Notes: generated by a model from the letters alone, not told the origin. A stretch of DNA of 64,000 nucleotides from Chitinophaga pinensis (GCA_945897885.1 CAMDGU010000008.1:1-64000), one strand, 5' to 3'. Positions 1-10,488 are shown, counted from the stretch's first letter. Translations and numbers: made by a program.

Positions 1-147
1 ATATCCTCTACCACAAAAGGGGTGTTGTTGCCCAGATCTTCTTCAGACCCAACGGGCGTAGCAGGGATGATCTATTACAATACCACCTCTGATATCGTAA
101 AGTTATACAATGGTACGAGTTGGATTACGCTTGCATTAACGAATTGA
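1..147 (+). CDS. C-terminal end of a secreted protein truncated by the window edge (...GMIYYNTTSDIVKLYNGTSWITLALTN*)
   Basis: Frame 1 is open from base 1 to TGA at 145-147; the motif resembles tails of Bacteroidota surface proteins and the N-terminus of the next gene. Confidence 0.65.
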   Translation: MSSTTKGVLLPRSSSDPTGVAGMIYYNTTSDIVKLYNGTSWITLALTN

Positions 148-175
148 TACAGTAGAAAGTTTAGAGTTTAATAAC

Positions 176-1741
176 ATGAGAAATAAAATAACGACACTCA
201 TTTTGCTTATGTCATGCTCGCTAGTGAGTATGGCGCAAGTGGGCATAGGTACCAATAGCCCCAATGCCAATGCGGCCTTAGATGTAGTAAGTACCACCCA
301 AGGAATGCTATTTCCGCGCATGACCACCGCACAGCGTGATGCTATAAGCAGCCCTGCCAAAGGTTTAACCATTTTTAATACCACGCTAAATTGTTTACAA
401 ACCAATATCGGTACCAGCGGTACACCCATTTGGAAATGTATGAAAGGCATTTCTCCCGTACCGGGTAACATCACACTGTCTGCCATTGGTCCTTATTTTT
501 TAGCGTCTGTTTACGACCAAGATTATTTGCCTTATACGGCGCCAACGGTGGCGGCAAGTTTAGCTACAGCACAAGCAGCGAACGGCACCAACGAATCTTT
601 TACGCTTAATGTTCAAGGTAGTTTAACTACTGCAGGGGTAACGCTTAAAATTCCTTATACAGTGGTAACGGCTACGGTAAGTTTACCGGCATTTAGCCAA
701 ACCATCAATGTACCAGCTTCCTATACACAAGATGGTATTGCAAGAGATGTTACTTTCTCTTATGGTGCAGCTTCGTTGGCTGTGGGTAGTGGTACTATTA
801 ACGCTACTTTACAAGCGGTTGGGGGCACCTTGAATGCTAAAAAATTAGACATACAAACGGGTATTGGTAACGATTATTTAGGTTGGTTACTGGCACAGTT
901 TACCTATGCTACTAGCAGCAGTGGCGGTACTGCAAACTTTGACTTTAGAAGCATAGCATCTCGGCTAGGTTCTACCTATACCGCATATTCTAATGGTAGC
1001 GAGGTTTTTAGTAGCAATACAACTTGTACTGCTAAAGTAATTTCTGCGCAAGGGTGCGGTGGTTTAACAACGGTTACAGGAGCGAGCAGCACTGTGTATG
1101 ATTTAGTAAATATCAACGGGCAATGCTGGATGAAGACCAACTTAAAGGAAGTTTCTACAGCCCCAATATCAGATGCACCTAACACTGGACGCAATGTATG
1201 GACTAATACCAATAAACCCGATAGTGGATATTGGGGTTACTATAACACCACGACAACTTCTGGTGCTTCAGGTTGGGCTACAACAGTGCCAGCAACTGGC
1301 GAAGGTTTATTATACCAATGGAGTGCTGCTATGAATAATAGTACTACAGAGCGCGCACAGGGAGTTTGCCCCACTGGTTTTCATATACCAAGTGATTGCG
1401 AGTGGATGTACCTAGAGCACGGGCAAGGGATGAGTATTGCGCAGCAAACTTCAAATGGTGCTTGGCGAACTACTACCGGTGAGTCCTCTAAACTTTCTAC
1501 GTTAACTAACTATGGCACAGGCACCAACACCTCCGGTTTCACTGCCCTGCTTACAGGCTGGCGCGACCCAACAACCGGTGGCAATTTCTACGGTCGTGGG
1601 TACGACTGCGGCTGGTGGTCTTCGTCAGAGGTTGGCCCTACCAATGCCCGCAATCGCAACTTGAGTTACTTTTCTGCGAGCGTGTACCGCTATAACGACC
1701 CTAAGGCCTGGGGCAATTCTGTCCGTTGCCTTAAGGATTAG
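176..1741 (+). CDS. Secreted FISUMP-type (Fibrobacter succinogenes major paralogous domain) protein
   Basis: Signal peptide; C-terminal CPTGFHIPSDCEWMYLE...GWRDPTTGGNFYGRGYDCGWWSSSE...VRCLKD is typical of FISUMP domains. Confidence 0.8.
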   Translation: MRNKITTLILLMSCSLVSMAQVGIGTNSPNANAALDVVSTTQGMLFPRMTTAQRDAISSPAKGLTIFNTTLNCLQTNIGTSGTPIWKCMKGISPVPGNITLSAIGPYFLASVYDQDYLPYTAPTVAASLATAQAANGTNESFTLNVQGSLTTAGVTLKIPYTVVTATVSLPAFSQTINVPASYTQDGIARDVTFSYGAASLAVGSGTINATLQAVGGTLNAKKLDIQTGIGNDYLGWLLAQFTYATSSSGGTANFDFRSIASRLGSTYTAYSNGSEVFSSNTTCTAKVISAQGCGGLTTVTGASSTVYDLVNINGQCWMKTNLKEVSTAPISDAPNTGRNVWTNTNKPDSGYWGYYNTTTTSGASGWATTVPATGEGLLYQWSAAMNNSTTERAQGVCPTGFHIPSDCEWMYLEHGQGMSIAQQTSNGAWRTTTGESSKLSTLTNYGTGTNTSGFTALLTGWRDPTTGGNFYGRGYDCGWWSSSEVGPTNARNRNLSYFSASVYRYNDPKAWGNSVRCLKD

Positions 1742-1781
1742 ACCAGATAGCTATCGGGATTGATATTTGATTTATTTAGGC

Positions 1782-1820
1782 AAACCAGACCGCCAAAGGT
1801 GGTCTGGTTTAATTTTTTTT
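1782..1820 (+). terminator. Rho-independent terminator
   Basis: aaaccagaccgcc-aaa-ggtggtctggttt stem (one G-U) followed by aattttttttt-type T tract. Confidence 0.85.
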
Positions 1821-1950
1821 AAACATGACCTTGCAAGATAAAATTACCTTACAAAGTAAAAATCACTTTAAAGCCTTGGCTTTTAAGGAGGGCTTTTTTT
1901 ACAAAGTTCACAATGAAGGTGCTTGGTTTTTGCGTAGCAAAAATTTTAAG

Positions 1951-3369
1951 ATGCAACAAATAGGTAAAGGAACACACAAATCTGTTTTAAGTTTGAGTGG
2001 GATACAAAAAATCATTACCATAACGTTATACTTTATACTTTTAACTTTTTACTGCACAGCTCAAGACAGCATTCGCATTAGTGGTCAATTTTTGCACAAT
2101 AACCGCTTTGCTAAAGTAGTGGTGAGTAAATTTGGGGTGGGTAGTTTTCCTATTGCCGCAGTTCCTATTCAAGAGGAAAAATTTAGCCTAAGCGCTCCAG
2201 GGGATATTGAGCCTGGCATATATAGGTTTCAATACAGCCAAACTACCAATGATTATATAGATATTATACTCGATGGTAAGGAGAAAACAATCGCTTTTTC
2301 TGTTGATGTATTAAGTGAAAATAAAGTACCAGAATTTAGTCAGTCTAAAGAAAATCAACTATGGTATAACTACCAAAATCAAAGTAAATTACAAATTCAG
2401 AAAATTGAAGTATTGAATCAATTTTTAGCCTTGTACCCCAGTGGCACCGATAAAATCATATCGCAAGCATCCAAAGCCTTACAAAAAGAAAAAGAAAATT
2501 ATACCACCCAAAAGAGCATCTTTTTAAAAAATAATTCTGCTACTTGGGCAGCGTTCATGGTACAAAACATGTCCTACTATTTCACCAACCCTAAGGATGA
2601 TTGGCGTATCCAAAACTATGAAAAACACCAACATTTTTGGGATAACATAAATACTACAAATCCTCAACTTATTAATACACCATTATACACAGAACTTATT
2701 TTAGAATATTTAAAATACTACCTGAATCCGGAGATGCAATTTAGTGAAGAGGAGATGAACCAAGGTTTAAAAAAATGTGTAAATACCATCATGCAAAACT
2801 TTAGCGGTAATGAGAAAACCCAAAAATTTGCCTTACAATATATGCAGCTAGGGTTTAAAGAAATAGGCAACGAAGAATTACTGCAATACCTCGATCAAAA
2901 CTTTCAAGAACTAGCTGCCCAATGCCAAGATGATAGTGAAAAGGCAGCATTTGACAAACGGATGGAGGGTTATGCAGCAATGAAAGAAGGAATGCTAGCG
3001 CCTAATATAGCCTTTGATAGTACCCGGCATAGAGTTAAAAGTCTGTATGAAGTAGAAGCAACGCAAATTTTGGTGGTGTTTTGGGCAAGTTGGTGCCCGC
3101 ATTGTATGCAAGAAATCCCCAAAGTAAATACCTGGGCAAAAGAGCATCTAGCTACTAAAGTAGTAGCCATTAGCTTAGACGATGACAAAGCAGCGTATGA
3201 AAAAGCAATCCAAGAGTTGCCTAATATGATGCATCATACCGATTTGAAAAAGTGGAATGGTAAAGCAGTGAAAGATTATTATGTATATGGAACCCCTACA
3301 TTTGTATTATTGGATAATAACAAGAAGATTATAAAGAAGGCAAGTTCATTTACAGGCACTAATTTATAA
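1951..3369 (+). CDS. TlpA-like thioredoxin-domain protein (track ORF begins at 1825)
   Basis: DUF4369-like N-terminus; ILVVFWASWCPHCMQEIPKVN active site; YGTPTFVLLDNNKKII. Confidence 0.8.
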   Translation: MQQIGKGTHKSVLSLSGIQKIITITLYFILLTFYCTAQDSIRISGQFLHNNRFAKVVVSKFGVGSFPIAAVPIQEEKFSLSAPGDIEPGIYRFQYSQTTNDYIDIILDGKEKTIAFSVDVLSENKVPEFSQSKENQLWYNYQNQSKLQIQKIEVLNQFLALYPSGTDKIISQASKALQKEKENYTTQKSIFLKNNSATWAAFMVQNMSYYFTNPKDDWRIQNYEKHQHFWDNINTTNPQLINTPLYTELILEYLKYYLNPEMQFSEEEMNQGLKKCVNTIMQNFSGNEKTQKFALQYMQLGFKEIGNEELLQYLDQNFQELAAQCQDDSEKAAFDKRMEGYAAMKEGMLAPNIAFDSTRHRVKSLYEVEATQILVVFWASWCPHCMQEIPKVNTWAKEHLATKVVAISLDDDKAAYEKAIQELPNMMHHTDLKKWNGKAVKDYYVYGTPTFVLLDNNKKIIKKASSFTGTNL

Positions 3370-3760
3370 TTAATTCAAACGGCACGTCTTCCCAAGCTCT
3401 CGCTTGTGTAATGCTAACGGCACCGCCTCCGGCGTGTGATTTTATAGCCGGCCTCTGGCCAAGTAATCTCGGCGGAAGGAATAAAAGCTGCCGCGTCCAA
3501 CTTCCCTTCTCAAACCCATTCAATTGTGGCAAAGCCAGGAAGTAAATGTTGCTCCTCAAAGGTATAATGCCTACCTTTTTTTGAATCGGTTTTCTTTCCA
3601 TTTTAGTTTACTTTTGTGTAAACCTATTACAGGGTAAGACACTTGCAAGCCTTCTCTGGTTTCTAGTCGAACTGCCGTTATCAGTCACCAATTTTTCTCG
3701 GCCAAAAGTTCAACAACTTAACAGGCAACGTTTTTTGGGCTTTATCTAATTTGACGGCGC
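3370..3760. other. GC-rich intergenic island, possible repeat or degenerate mobile element
   Basis: Abrupt GC-rich segment (caccgcctccggcgtg, gccggcctctggcc) in an AT-rich context; contains only an unrecognised 80-aa minus ORF (3359-3601). Confidence 0.35.
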
Positions 3761-3917
3761 AATTTTCGCTGTGTTTGAATAACATTTCACTTTACCTTAC
3801 TTGCGTTTTTCCCATTTTTTATTCTAATTTTTAAAATTTGATAATACAACCATAAACTAAGATTAATAAATGCTTGACCTTGCAATTAGTTATTTGCAAA
3901 AATAAAATTTTAGTACA

Positions 3918-6900
3918 ATGAAAAAGAAATTACTCCCTAAAGCACTAGTTACATTTACATTAAGTGCATTGTTTGCTTTAGCACTCAAGGCTCAGATCAA
4001 TCCTCAATTAATTGGTCGATATACCACCGGAGTATACGACAATGCATCATCAGAGATTTCCGCCTATGATCCCACCTCTAAACGTATGTTTGTTACCTCG
4101 GCATACGACACCAGTTTAGCTGTAGTTGACATTAGTCAGCCCGGCAGCCCTAAATTACTTCAGAAAATCTCCCTTAAACCTTATGGCATAGACATTACTT
4201 CTGTTGCTTGTAAAAACGGTATTGTGGTTACTGCAATTATTGATTCATTAGGTAAAACAGAAAAAGGCAAAGCCGTATTTTTCAATGCCTCCACCCTAGC
4301 CTACATCAGCCAAGTAGATGTAGGAGCCAATCCCGATATGATAACCTTTTCACCCGATGGCAAACGCGTTTTGGTTGCCAATGAAGGCGAACCAAATGTA
4401 GGTTACACCATTGACCCTGAGGGCTCAGTAAGTATAATTGATATCAGCTCCGGTGTTTCAGGTTTAAATGCATCAAACGTAAAAACAGCAGGATTTACTT
4501 CATTTAACGGAACATCAATTGATAAAAAAATAAAGATTACAGGCAGAGTTCAATCTGCAGGTTCATTTTTAAGGTTGTCTACAGTTGCCGAGGATCTTGA
4601 ACCTGAATATATCGCAATCTCTGCCGATTCAAAAACTGCTTGGGCAACTTGTCAGGAAAATAACTGTATCGCTGAAATAGATATTGCTACTGCCACCGTA
4701 ACAAGATTAATTCCTTTGGGTTACAAAAACCACAAGCTTACCGGCAATGCACTTGATGCAAGCGACAACGGTGCCACAATCAATATAGCCAATTACCCTG
4801 TATTTGGAATGTATGAGCCGGATGCCATTTCTGCTTATAAATTTGGTGACACCACCTATTTACTTACTGCTAATGAGGGTGATGTTAGAGCCGACTGGGG
4901 AACTGCCAACTCTGAAGAAGTTAGATTTGGAAGTAGCAGCTATGTTGTAGATACTGCAAAATTTGGCGGAGCCTCAGTAGTTTCAGCAATGAAAGCCAAT
5001 ACTGCCATGGGTCGTTTAACTGTAAGCAATAAATACGGTGACTTTAACAACGATGGAAAATTTGATTCTGTTTTTTGTTTTGGAGCACGTTCGTTCACAG
5101 TTTGGAACGCAACTTCCCGCAAGCTAACATGGGATAGTGGTGAAGAGTTTGAACAACGTTTGTCCAAATTATATCCAAACAACTTTAATGCAAGCCATAC
5201 AAATAATACATTGGATAACCGCAGCGATGATAAAGGACCAGAGCCGGAAGCCATCACCATCGGGAAAATATTAGATTCAACTTATGCTTTTGTAGGACTT
5301 GAAAGAATTGGCGGTATAATGATTTACAACATTACAAACCCACGCCAACCCTATTTCGTAAACTACATTAATACACGTAATTTCACCATTACTCCAAGCG
5401 TTGCTAATGTTAACACCGTTGGTGACCTTGGTCCTGAAGGTTTGGTTTTTGTGCCGGGTGCCGAAAGTCCAAATGGCAAGGATCTGTTATTGGTTTCAAA
5501 TGAGATTAGCGGCACTGTAGCCATTATTCAATTAAATTCCAGAAGTCATTTCCAAATGCAAATCCTTCATTCATCCGATATGGAGAGCAGTGTTCCGGCA
5601 GTAATAGATGCACCAAATTATGCTGCTATTATGGATAAATTGGAAGACACTCACGTAAATACCCTTAAATTATCCTCCGGCGACAATACACTTCCAGGCC
5701 CATTTTTATCAGCCGGCGAAGATCCGGCCTTACAAACAGTTTTACGCAGCACAGCTTCATCCTACTTTAGTGGTACGCAAGCTGTAAGACCAGCCATAGG
5801 CAGAGCAGATATTGCTATTATGAATATTCTTGGTTTTAATGCCTCTGCCTTAGGTAATCACGAATTTGATCTTGGTACAAGCGATTTGAATGGTCAGATT
5901 GGGGTTGATATTAGAAGTAATGGTGCTGACAAGCGTTGGTTGGGAGCACAGTTTCCTTATGTAAGTTGTAATCTTGATTTTAGTAAAGATGCGAATCTTA
6001 GCTATTTATATACTTCTCAAATTCTCAGAGATACTGCCTTCAGAACCCTACCAGGTATTACCTCCAACAATCAGAAAAAAGGTATTGCACCATCAATAAT
6101 TATTGAACGTAATGGTCAAAAAATTGGGTTTGTTGGCGCTACTACGCAGGTGTTGGCTAAAATATCATCACCCGGTTTCACTTCAATTAAAGGACCACAA
6201 GTTGACGATATGCCAGCATTAGCGGCTATTATTCAGCCGGTTGTTGATTCATTAATAGCCAAAGAAGGCGTTAACAAAATAATCTTACTTGCACATCTTC
6301 AACAAATAGTAAACGAAAAAACGTTAGCTCCACTTTTGAAAAATGTAGATATCATTATTTCTGGAGGAAACCATGCTTTTACTGCCGATGGCAATGATAG
6401 AATGACCACCGGTCATAAACCTACAGAAAAATACCCTATTCACACCAAAAGCGCCACGGGAGAACCAATGGTAATTTTAAATAATACCAGTGAGTGGAAA
6501 TATGTTGGACGCTTTGTTTGTGATTTTGATCAAAAGGGTATTTTACTCCCGCAATTACTCGATTCAACAGTAAATGGTGTGTATGTTAGCGATACCTCAA
6601 TGGTAACTTCACTTTGGGGTAGCTACAATGCGGCATTTGCAACTGGAACGCGCGGTGCACTTGTACGTCAAATATGTAATGTAGTAAATAGTATTATTGT
6701 TTCAAAAGATGGTAATATCATTGGAAAATCAAAAGTATTTTTAGAAGGTAGAAGAAATCAGGTAAGAACAGAAGAGTCTAATTTGGGTAACTTATCATCC
6801 GATGCAAATCTTTGGTATGCTAAAAAATACGATGCTCAGGTAAAGGTTTCTATCAAAAATGGTGGTGGAATTAGATCAGCAATTGGCTATGTTAACTCTG

Positions 6901-8813
6901 TAGGTTCAAATGCGATTTTAGAGCCTACCCAAGCCAATGCAAGCGCTGGTAAACAAAAAGGAGATATTTCACAACTAGATGTAGAAAATTCACTGCGTTT
7001 TAACAACCGTTTGGTAATTGTAAGCGCTAATGCAGCCGGTTTACGTCGTTTAATCGAACATGGGGTTGCAGCTACCCGCCCGGGTGTAACGCCCGGCCAA
7101 TTCCCACAAGTAGGTGGTGTGGCATTTAGTTATGATTCAACTAAAAAAATAGGAAAGAAACTGCTTTCATTGGTAATAATCGACACATTAGGAAATACTA
7201 AAGATACGATCCTTCGCAATGGTTTATATGTAGGCGATACCTCTCGAATATATAAAATTGTTACCTTAAATTTCCTTGCAAACCCATCAGGTGCAGGATC
7301 ACCGTTTGGTGGCGATGGTTACCCGTTTCCTTCAAATATTAAAAGTCGTGTTGATTTAGATACCGCATTCAAAACTCCGGGTACCTCAATATTTTCTGTA
7401 CCGGGTAGCGAACAGGATGCTTTTGCTGAATACATGCTTGCAAAACATAATACTTCAGCCGCATCATACAATGTAAGGGATACCACTATATTGGGAGACA
7501 AGCGCATTCAATTATTGAATGCTCGTCCTGATTACATATTCCCTGAAACCAATAAATTATTAACCATAGCCGAAGCCCGCGCTACTGCTGCAGCAGGATT
7601 TGTAAGAACCCGCGGAATTATTACACGTGCTTGGGGTAGATTTATTTATATCCAAGACTCGACAGGTGCTATTGCTGTTCGCCAATCAACCGGTGCTATG
7701 GTTGATTCAATTTCGGCCGGAAAACTTAACGTAGGTGATAGTGTTGAAATTTTAGGCCCAAGGAATAATTTTAACAATTACGTTCAAATACAATTTACAA
7801 ATGGAGCTTATAATTCATTAAACAGAGTCATTAAAGTTGCCTCTAAACGTAAACTACCTCCTGTTCAAAACCTTACTATTAAACAACTTCTTGCAAACCC
7901 TGAAAACTATGAAAGCGAATTAGTAAAGATTCAGAATTTAAAAATAACCGGTACAGGCAATTTTACCGCCAGTACCAATTATAATGTTTGGGATGGAAAT
8001 TTAAAAGGCGACACAACAGTATTAAGAGTAATATCCGGCCCAGATACTGAAATAGATGACGGCCAGGGATTAACTATACCTGCAGGACTATTTACATTTG
8101 AAGGTATATTAATCCAATTTTGTAGCAGTCCTTCAAGTGGATGTACCAGCGGGTATCAGCTTCAGGGAACCCTTAAGTCGGATATACGACCACAAGTTGG
8201 TCCATTCAATCTTTTAGCTCCGGTTACCAATACCAGAGTGGTAGTAAAGGATAATGATGTAACCCCGGTAGAAATCACTTGGGAACCATCTGTTAATGCC
8301 GTTCAGTACAAATGGCTTGCACACATACCGGGAGGCAACTTTAACGCTCCACAGGTGGTAATTCCATCCGATAATGCCGGAACAGCTACAAAACTTATTC
8401 TTACTTCTGGCGATATAAGTTCATTGATTGGCAAGTTTGGTGTAAACAGAGGAGATTCAATTCAATTAAATTGGATTGTAAGAGCCGTTTCTGCAAATAA
8501 AAATGATTCCATTAACGCTACTAATTCTTTTACAATTAAACTTGTTAGGGCGCATATCGCAGGATCAAGTCCATCGATTCCAACTCAATCTTACCAGATT
8601 TACCCAAATCCGGTGCAAGACCATTTAAATCTTGGCAATTTCACAGGTAGTGCCGCTAATTATGTCATATACGATGTTAACGGCAGAATAATAACCAACG
8701 GTGTTTGTGAGAAAGAGGTTTCAATAGACGTTAGTTCATTTGCTCCGGGGGTTTATAGTGTTAAATGGCATACTGGCGAAAAGCACTCTTTTCATAAGTT
8801 TATAAAACTTTAA
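3918..8813 (+). CDS. Choice-of-anchor-I type propeller + 5'-nucleotidase/metallophosphatase + OB-fold-like domain, T9SS type A sorting domain
   Basis: FSPDGKRVLVANEGEPN; FQMQILHSSDMESS...LGFNASALGNHEFDLG; VRTRGIITRAWGRFIYIQDSTGAIAV; C-terminal YQIYPNPVQDHLNL. Confidence 0.85.
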   Translation: MKKKLLPKALVTFTLSALFALALKAQINPQLIGRYTTGVYDNASSEISAYDPTSKRMFVTSAYDTSLAVVDISQPGSPKLLQKISLKPYGIDITSVACKNGIVVTAIIDSLGKTEKGKAVFFNASTLAYISQVDVGANPDMITFSPDGKRVLVANEGEPNVGYTIDPEGSVSIIDISSGVSGLNASNVKTAGFTSFNGTSIDKKIKITGRVQSAGSFLRLSTVAEDLEPEYIAISADSKTAWATCQENNCIAEIDIATATVTRLIPLGYKNHKLTGNALDASDNGATINIANYPVFGMYEPDAISAYKFGDTTYLLTANEGDVRADWGTANSEEVRFGSSSYVVDTAKFGGASVVSAMKANTAMGRLTVSNKYGDFNNDGKFDSVFCFGARSFTVWNATSRKLTWDSGEEFEQRLSKLYPNNFNASHTNNTLDNRSDDKGPEPEAITIGKILDSTYAFVGLERIGGIMIYNITNPRQPYFVNYINTRNFTITPSVANVNTVGDLGPEGLVFVPGAESPNGKDLLLVSNEISGTVAIIQLNSRSHFQMQILHSSDMESSVPAVIDAPNYAAIMDKLEDTHVNTLKLSSGDNTLPGPFLSAGEDPALQTVLRSTASSYFSGTQAVRPAIGRADIAIMNILGFNASALGNHEFDLGTSDLNGQIGVDIRSNGADKRWLGAQFPYVSCNLDFSKDANLSYLYTSQILRDTAFRTLPGITSNNQKKGIAPSIIIERNGQKIGFVGATTQVLAKISSPGFTSIKGPQVDDMPALAAIIQPVVDSLIAKEGVNKIILLAHLQQIVNEKTLAPLLKNVDIIISGGNHAFTADGNDRMTTGHKPTEKYPIHTKSATGEPMVILNNTSEWKYVGRFVCDFDQKGILLPQLLDSTVNGVYVSDTSMVTSLWGSYNAAFATGTRGALVRQICNVVNSIIVSKDGNIIGKSKVFLEGRRNQVRTEESNLGNLSSDANLWYAKKYDAQVKVSIKNGGGIRSAIGYVNSVGSNAILEPTQANASAGKQKGDISQLDVENSLRFNNRLVIVSANAAGLRRLIEHGVAATRPGVTPGQFPQVGGVAFSYDSTKKIGKKLLSLVIIDTLGNTKDTILRNGLYVGDTSRIYKIVTLNFLANPSGAGSPFGGDGYPFPSNIKSRVDLDTAFKTPGTSIFSVPGSEQDAFAEYMLAKHNTSAASYNVRDTTILGDKRIQLLNARPDYIFPETNKLLTIAEARATAAAGFVRTRGIITRAWGRFIYIQDSTGAIAVRQSTGAMVDSISAGKLNVGDSVEILGPRNNFNNYVQIQFTNGAYNSLNRVIKVASKRKLPPVQNLTIKQLLANPENYESELVKIQNLKITGTGNFTASTNYNVWDGNLKGDTTVLRVISGPDTEIDDGQGLTIPAGLFTFEGILIQFCSSPSSGCTSGYQLQGTLKSDIRPQVGPFNLLAPVTNTRVVVKDNDVTPVEITWEPSVNAVQYKWLAHIPGGNFNAPQVVIPSDNAGTATKLILTSGDISSLIGKFGVNRGDSIQLNWIVRAVSANKNDSINATNSFTIKLVRAHIAGSSPSIPTQSYQIYPNPVQDHLNLGNFTGSAANYVIYDVNGRIITNGVCEKEVSIDVSSFAPGVYSVKWHTGEKHSFHKFIKL

Positions 8814-8831
8814 ATTCTAATTCCTAACTGC

Positions 8832-8870
8832 AAACCCGGATCAGCTGTAATGGCTGATTCGGGTTTTTTT
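8832..8870 (+). terminator. Rho-independent terminator
   Basis: aaacccggatcagc-tgtaatg-gctgattcgggttt followed by T run. Confidence 0.85.
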
Positions 8871-9125
8871 TATGCTTAACAAAAAGTCCACTTTGGTTTG
8901 ACGACATACAATAAATCCATAAAAGCATGAACCTCCTAATGGTGATGATTGGCGCTTGATAACAGCAGGTAATTATAATACTGGTTTGGGGGTTTGAAAA
9001 GTGTGTACTTCCTAATACCTTTGCTATCGTTTGTTAGTTTTGTGCTTCCTGAAGCCGCACCAAAGTTACCTGAAAACCATTTTAAAATAATAAATAACAC
9101 GCTTTAAAAATAATATGAATTTAAT

Positions 9126-9905
9126 ATGCATCCCTTGATTTCTAAACTTGGTTTCCAGTCTAGATTTTGGATTCTTTTTATTTGTTTGAATTCCAATTTG
9201 TATTCAAATGCTCAGCCTTTCGTTAATCTTGAATTAGGAGGATTCTTTACAGGTATTAATGATATTCGCAACGGCAATAATGGAACGTTAATTTCTCTGA
9301 AAAATGATTTTAATACTCCAGTAAGTCCATTTTTAAGGTTGCGTGCTGGTTATTTATTAAATGAAAAAAATCTTTTTTCATTTCTTTATGCTCCCTTAAA
9401 AATTGTAGAAACCGGAACAATAGAAAAGGATATACTATTTGATGGAAAAAACTTTAAAGCCAACTTACCTATAGAAACTGTTTACAAGTTTAATTCTTAT
9501 CGCTTTACTTATAATCGAAGAATTATAAGTAAAGACAATTTTATATTTGGTCTTGGTTTGTCTGCAAAAATTAGAGACGCAGGAGTCTCGTTGAAGAATA
9601 GAGCGCTTTTAAGTGAAAATTTTAGTATTGGTTTCGTTCCTCTTATCAACCTATCAGCCGATTGGGATATATCTCAAAACATGGGTATTAATTTCTTTGG
9701 AGAAGGCATAGCTGCAAGTAAAGGCAGAGCAATTGATCTTTCCTTATCCGGAAGATACAGTTTCTCTAAAATCCTACAAGCAAACATTGGCTATAGACTG
9801 CTTGAAGGGGGAGCAAACGGAACGAATGGATATAATTTTATTCAGCTTCATTTTATCTTTTTTAGTTTAAACTACTCAGTTAACAAAAACAATAAAAAGC
9901 CATAA
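9126..9905 (+). CDS. Hypothetical secreted/outer-membrane beta-barrel-like protein
   Basis: Signal peptide ending SNAQP; alternating amphipathic strands; terminal ...IFFSLNYSV. Confidence 0.55.
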   Translation: MHPLISKLGFQSRFWILFICLNSNLYSNAQPFVNLELGGFFTGINDIRNGNNGTLISLKNDFNTPVSPFLRLRAGYLLNEKNLFSFLYAPLKIVETGTIEKDILFDGKNFKANLPIETVYKFNSYRFTYNRRIISKDNFIFGLGLSAKIRDAGVSLKNRALLSENFSIGFVPLINLSADWDISQNMGINFFGEGIAASKGRAIDLSLSGRYSFSKILQANIGYRLLEGGANGTNGYNFIQLHFIFFSLNYSVNKNNKKP

Positions 9906-10219
9906 ATGCTGTGTCTTGAATCCCTTGTATGCTTGAACTTCTTTCGCATTGTATCCGAAAGCGTCTATTCCAAACTTTCTTGCTAAATATACTGCTCTTT
10001 CGTTATGGAATTTCTGAGAAATGACGATGAATGAATTTTGTCCAAAAATGTCTCTGGCTCTCATAACTGCGTCCAAAGTTATAAATCCCGCATAATCCAA
10101 ATAGATCAAGCTGTCTGGAATCCCGTTCTTGACAAGTTCAGCTTTCATGTCTGTCGGTTCGTTGTAATCTGTCTTGCTGTTAAATATTGCACCCAGCTCA
10201 GTTATAGCGGAAACCCTTT
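9906..10219 (-). pseudogene. SanA/YdcF-like (DUF218) fragment, truncated at both ends
   Basis: Minus-strand reading ...VSAITELGAIFNSKTDYNEPTDMKAELVKNGIPDSLIYLDYAGFITLDAVMRARDIFGQNSFIVISQKFHNERAVYLARKFGIDAFGYNAKEVQAYKGFKTQ; N-terminal portion absent. Confidence 0.7.
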
Positions 10220-10223
10220 TTCT

Positions 10224-10273
10224 AAAAAACTTCCTCCTATATCATTAGATGCGAATATAGGAGGAAGTTTTTT
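10224..10273. terminator. Perfect 18-bp inverted repeat with 14-nt loop, possibly a bidirectional terminator
   Basis: aaaaaacttcctcctata / tataggaggaagtttttt. Confidence 0.6.
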
Positions 10274-10415
10274 GGTTTTATTCGTTTCCTCCTATTTTAA
10301 AAATCTTTGATTTTTGGTAGTGAAGTTTTAAGCATTAATTTTTACAGGACGTAATTTAAAAAAGGATTATAAAAGCCAAAGAAACTATTAACGAATGGGG
10401 AAGATTAAACGCCAC

Positions 10416-10488
10416 CTTTAAAAACTTTATCAACTGTACTCAGAATAAAAACCTCAATATTGAGTTTTCAACTTAAAAAAGCTGTTAA
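10416..10488. repeat. Diverged direct repeat, copy A
   Basis: Aligns with 12471-12544; shared aataaaaac..tc.aatattg.gtttt...taaaaaagc.gttaa. Confidence 0.5.

Noticed and set aside
3620-3760. Integron attC site
   Set aside because: Some short palindromic pieces and gttaa/ttaac motifs but no convincing R'/R'' core pair; no integrase in the window
4940-5260. Antisense ORF (106 aa) and similar minus/plus ORFs opposite long genes (e.g. 136-486, 976-1212, 7319-7507, 21647-21976, 24132-24425, 52194-52547, 57511-57777)
   Set aside because: Fully embedded opposite strong coding genes, composition follows the complementary strand, no recognisable families
8920-9000. Possible decayed coding fragment (PPNGDDWRLITAGNYNTGLGV*)
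   Set aside because: Too short and no family recognised; could be chance
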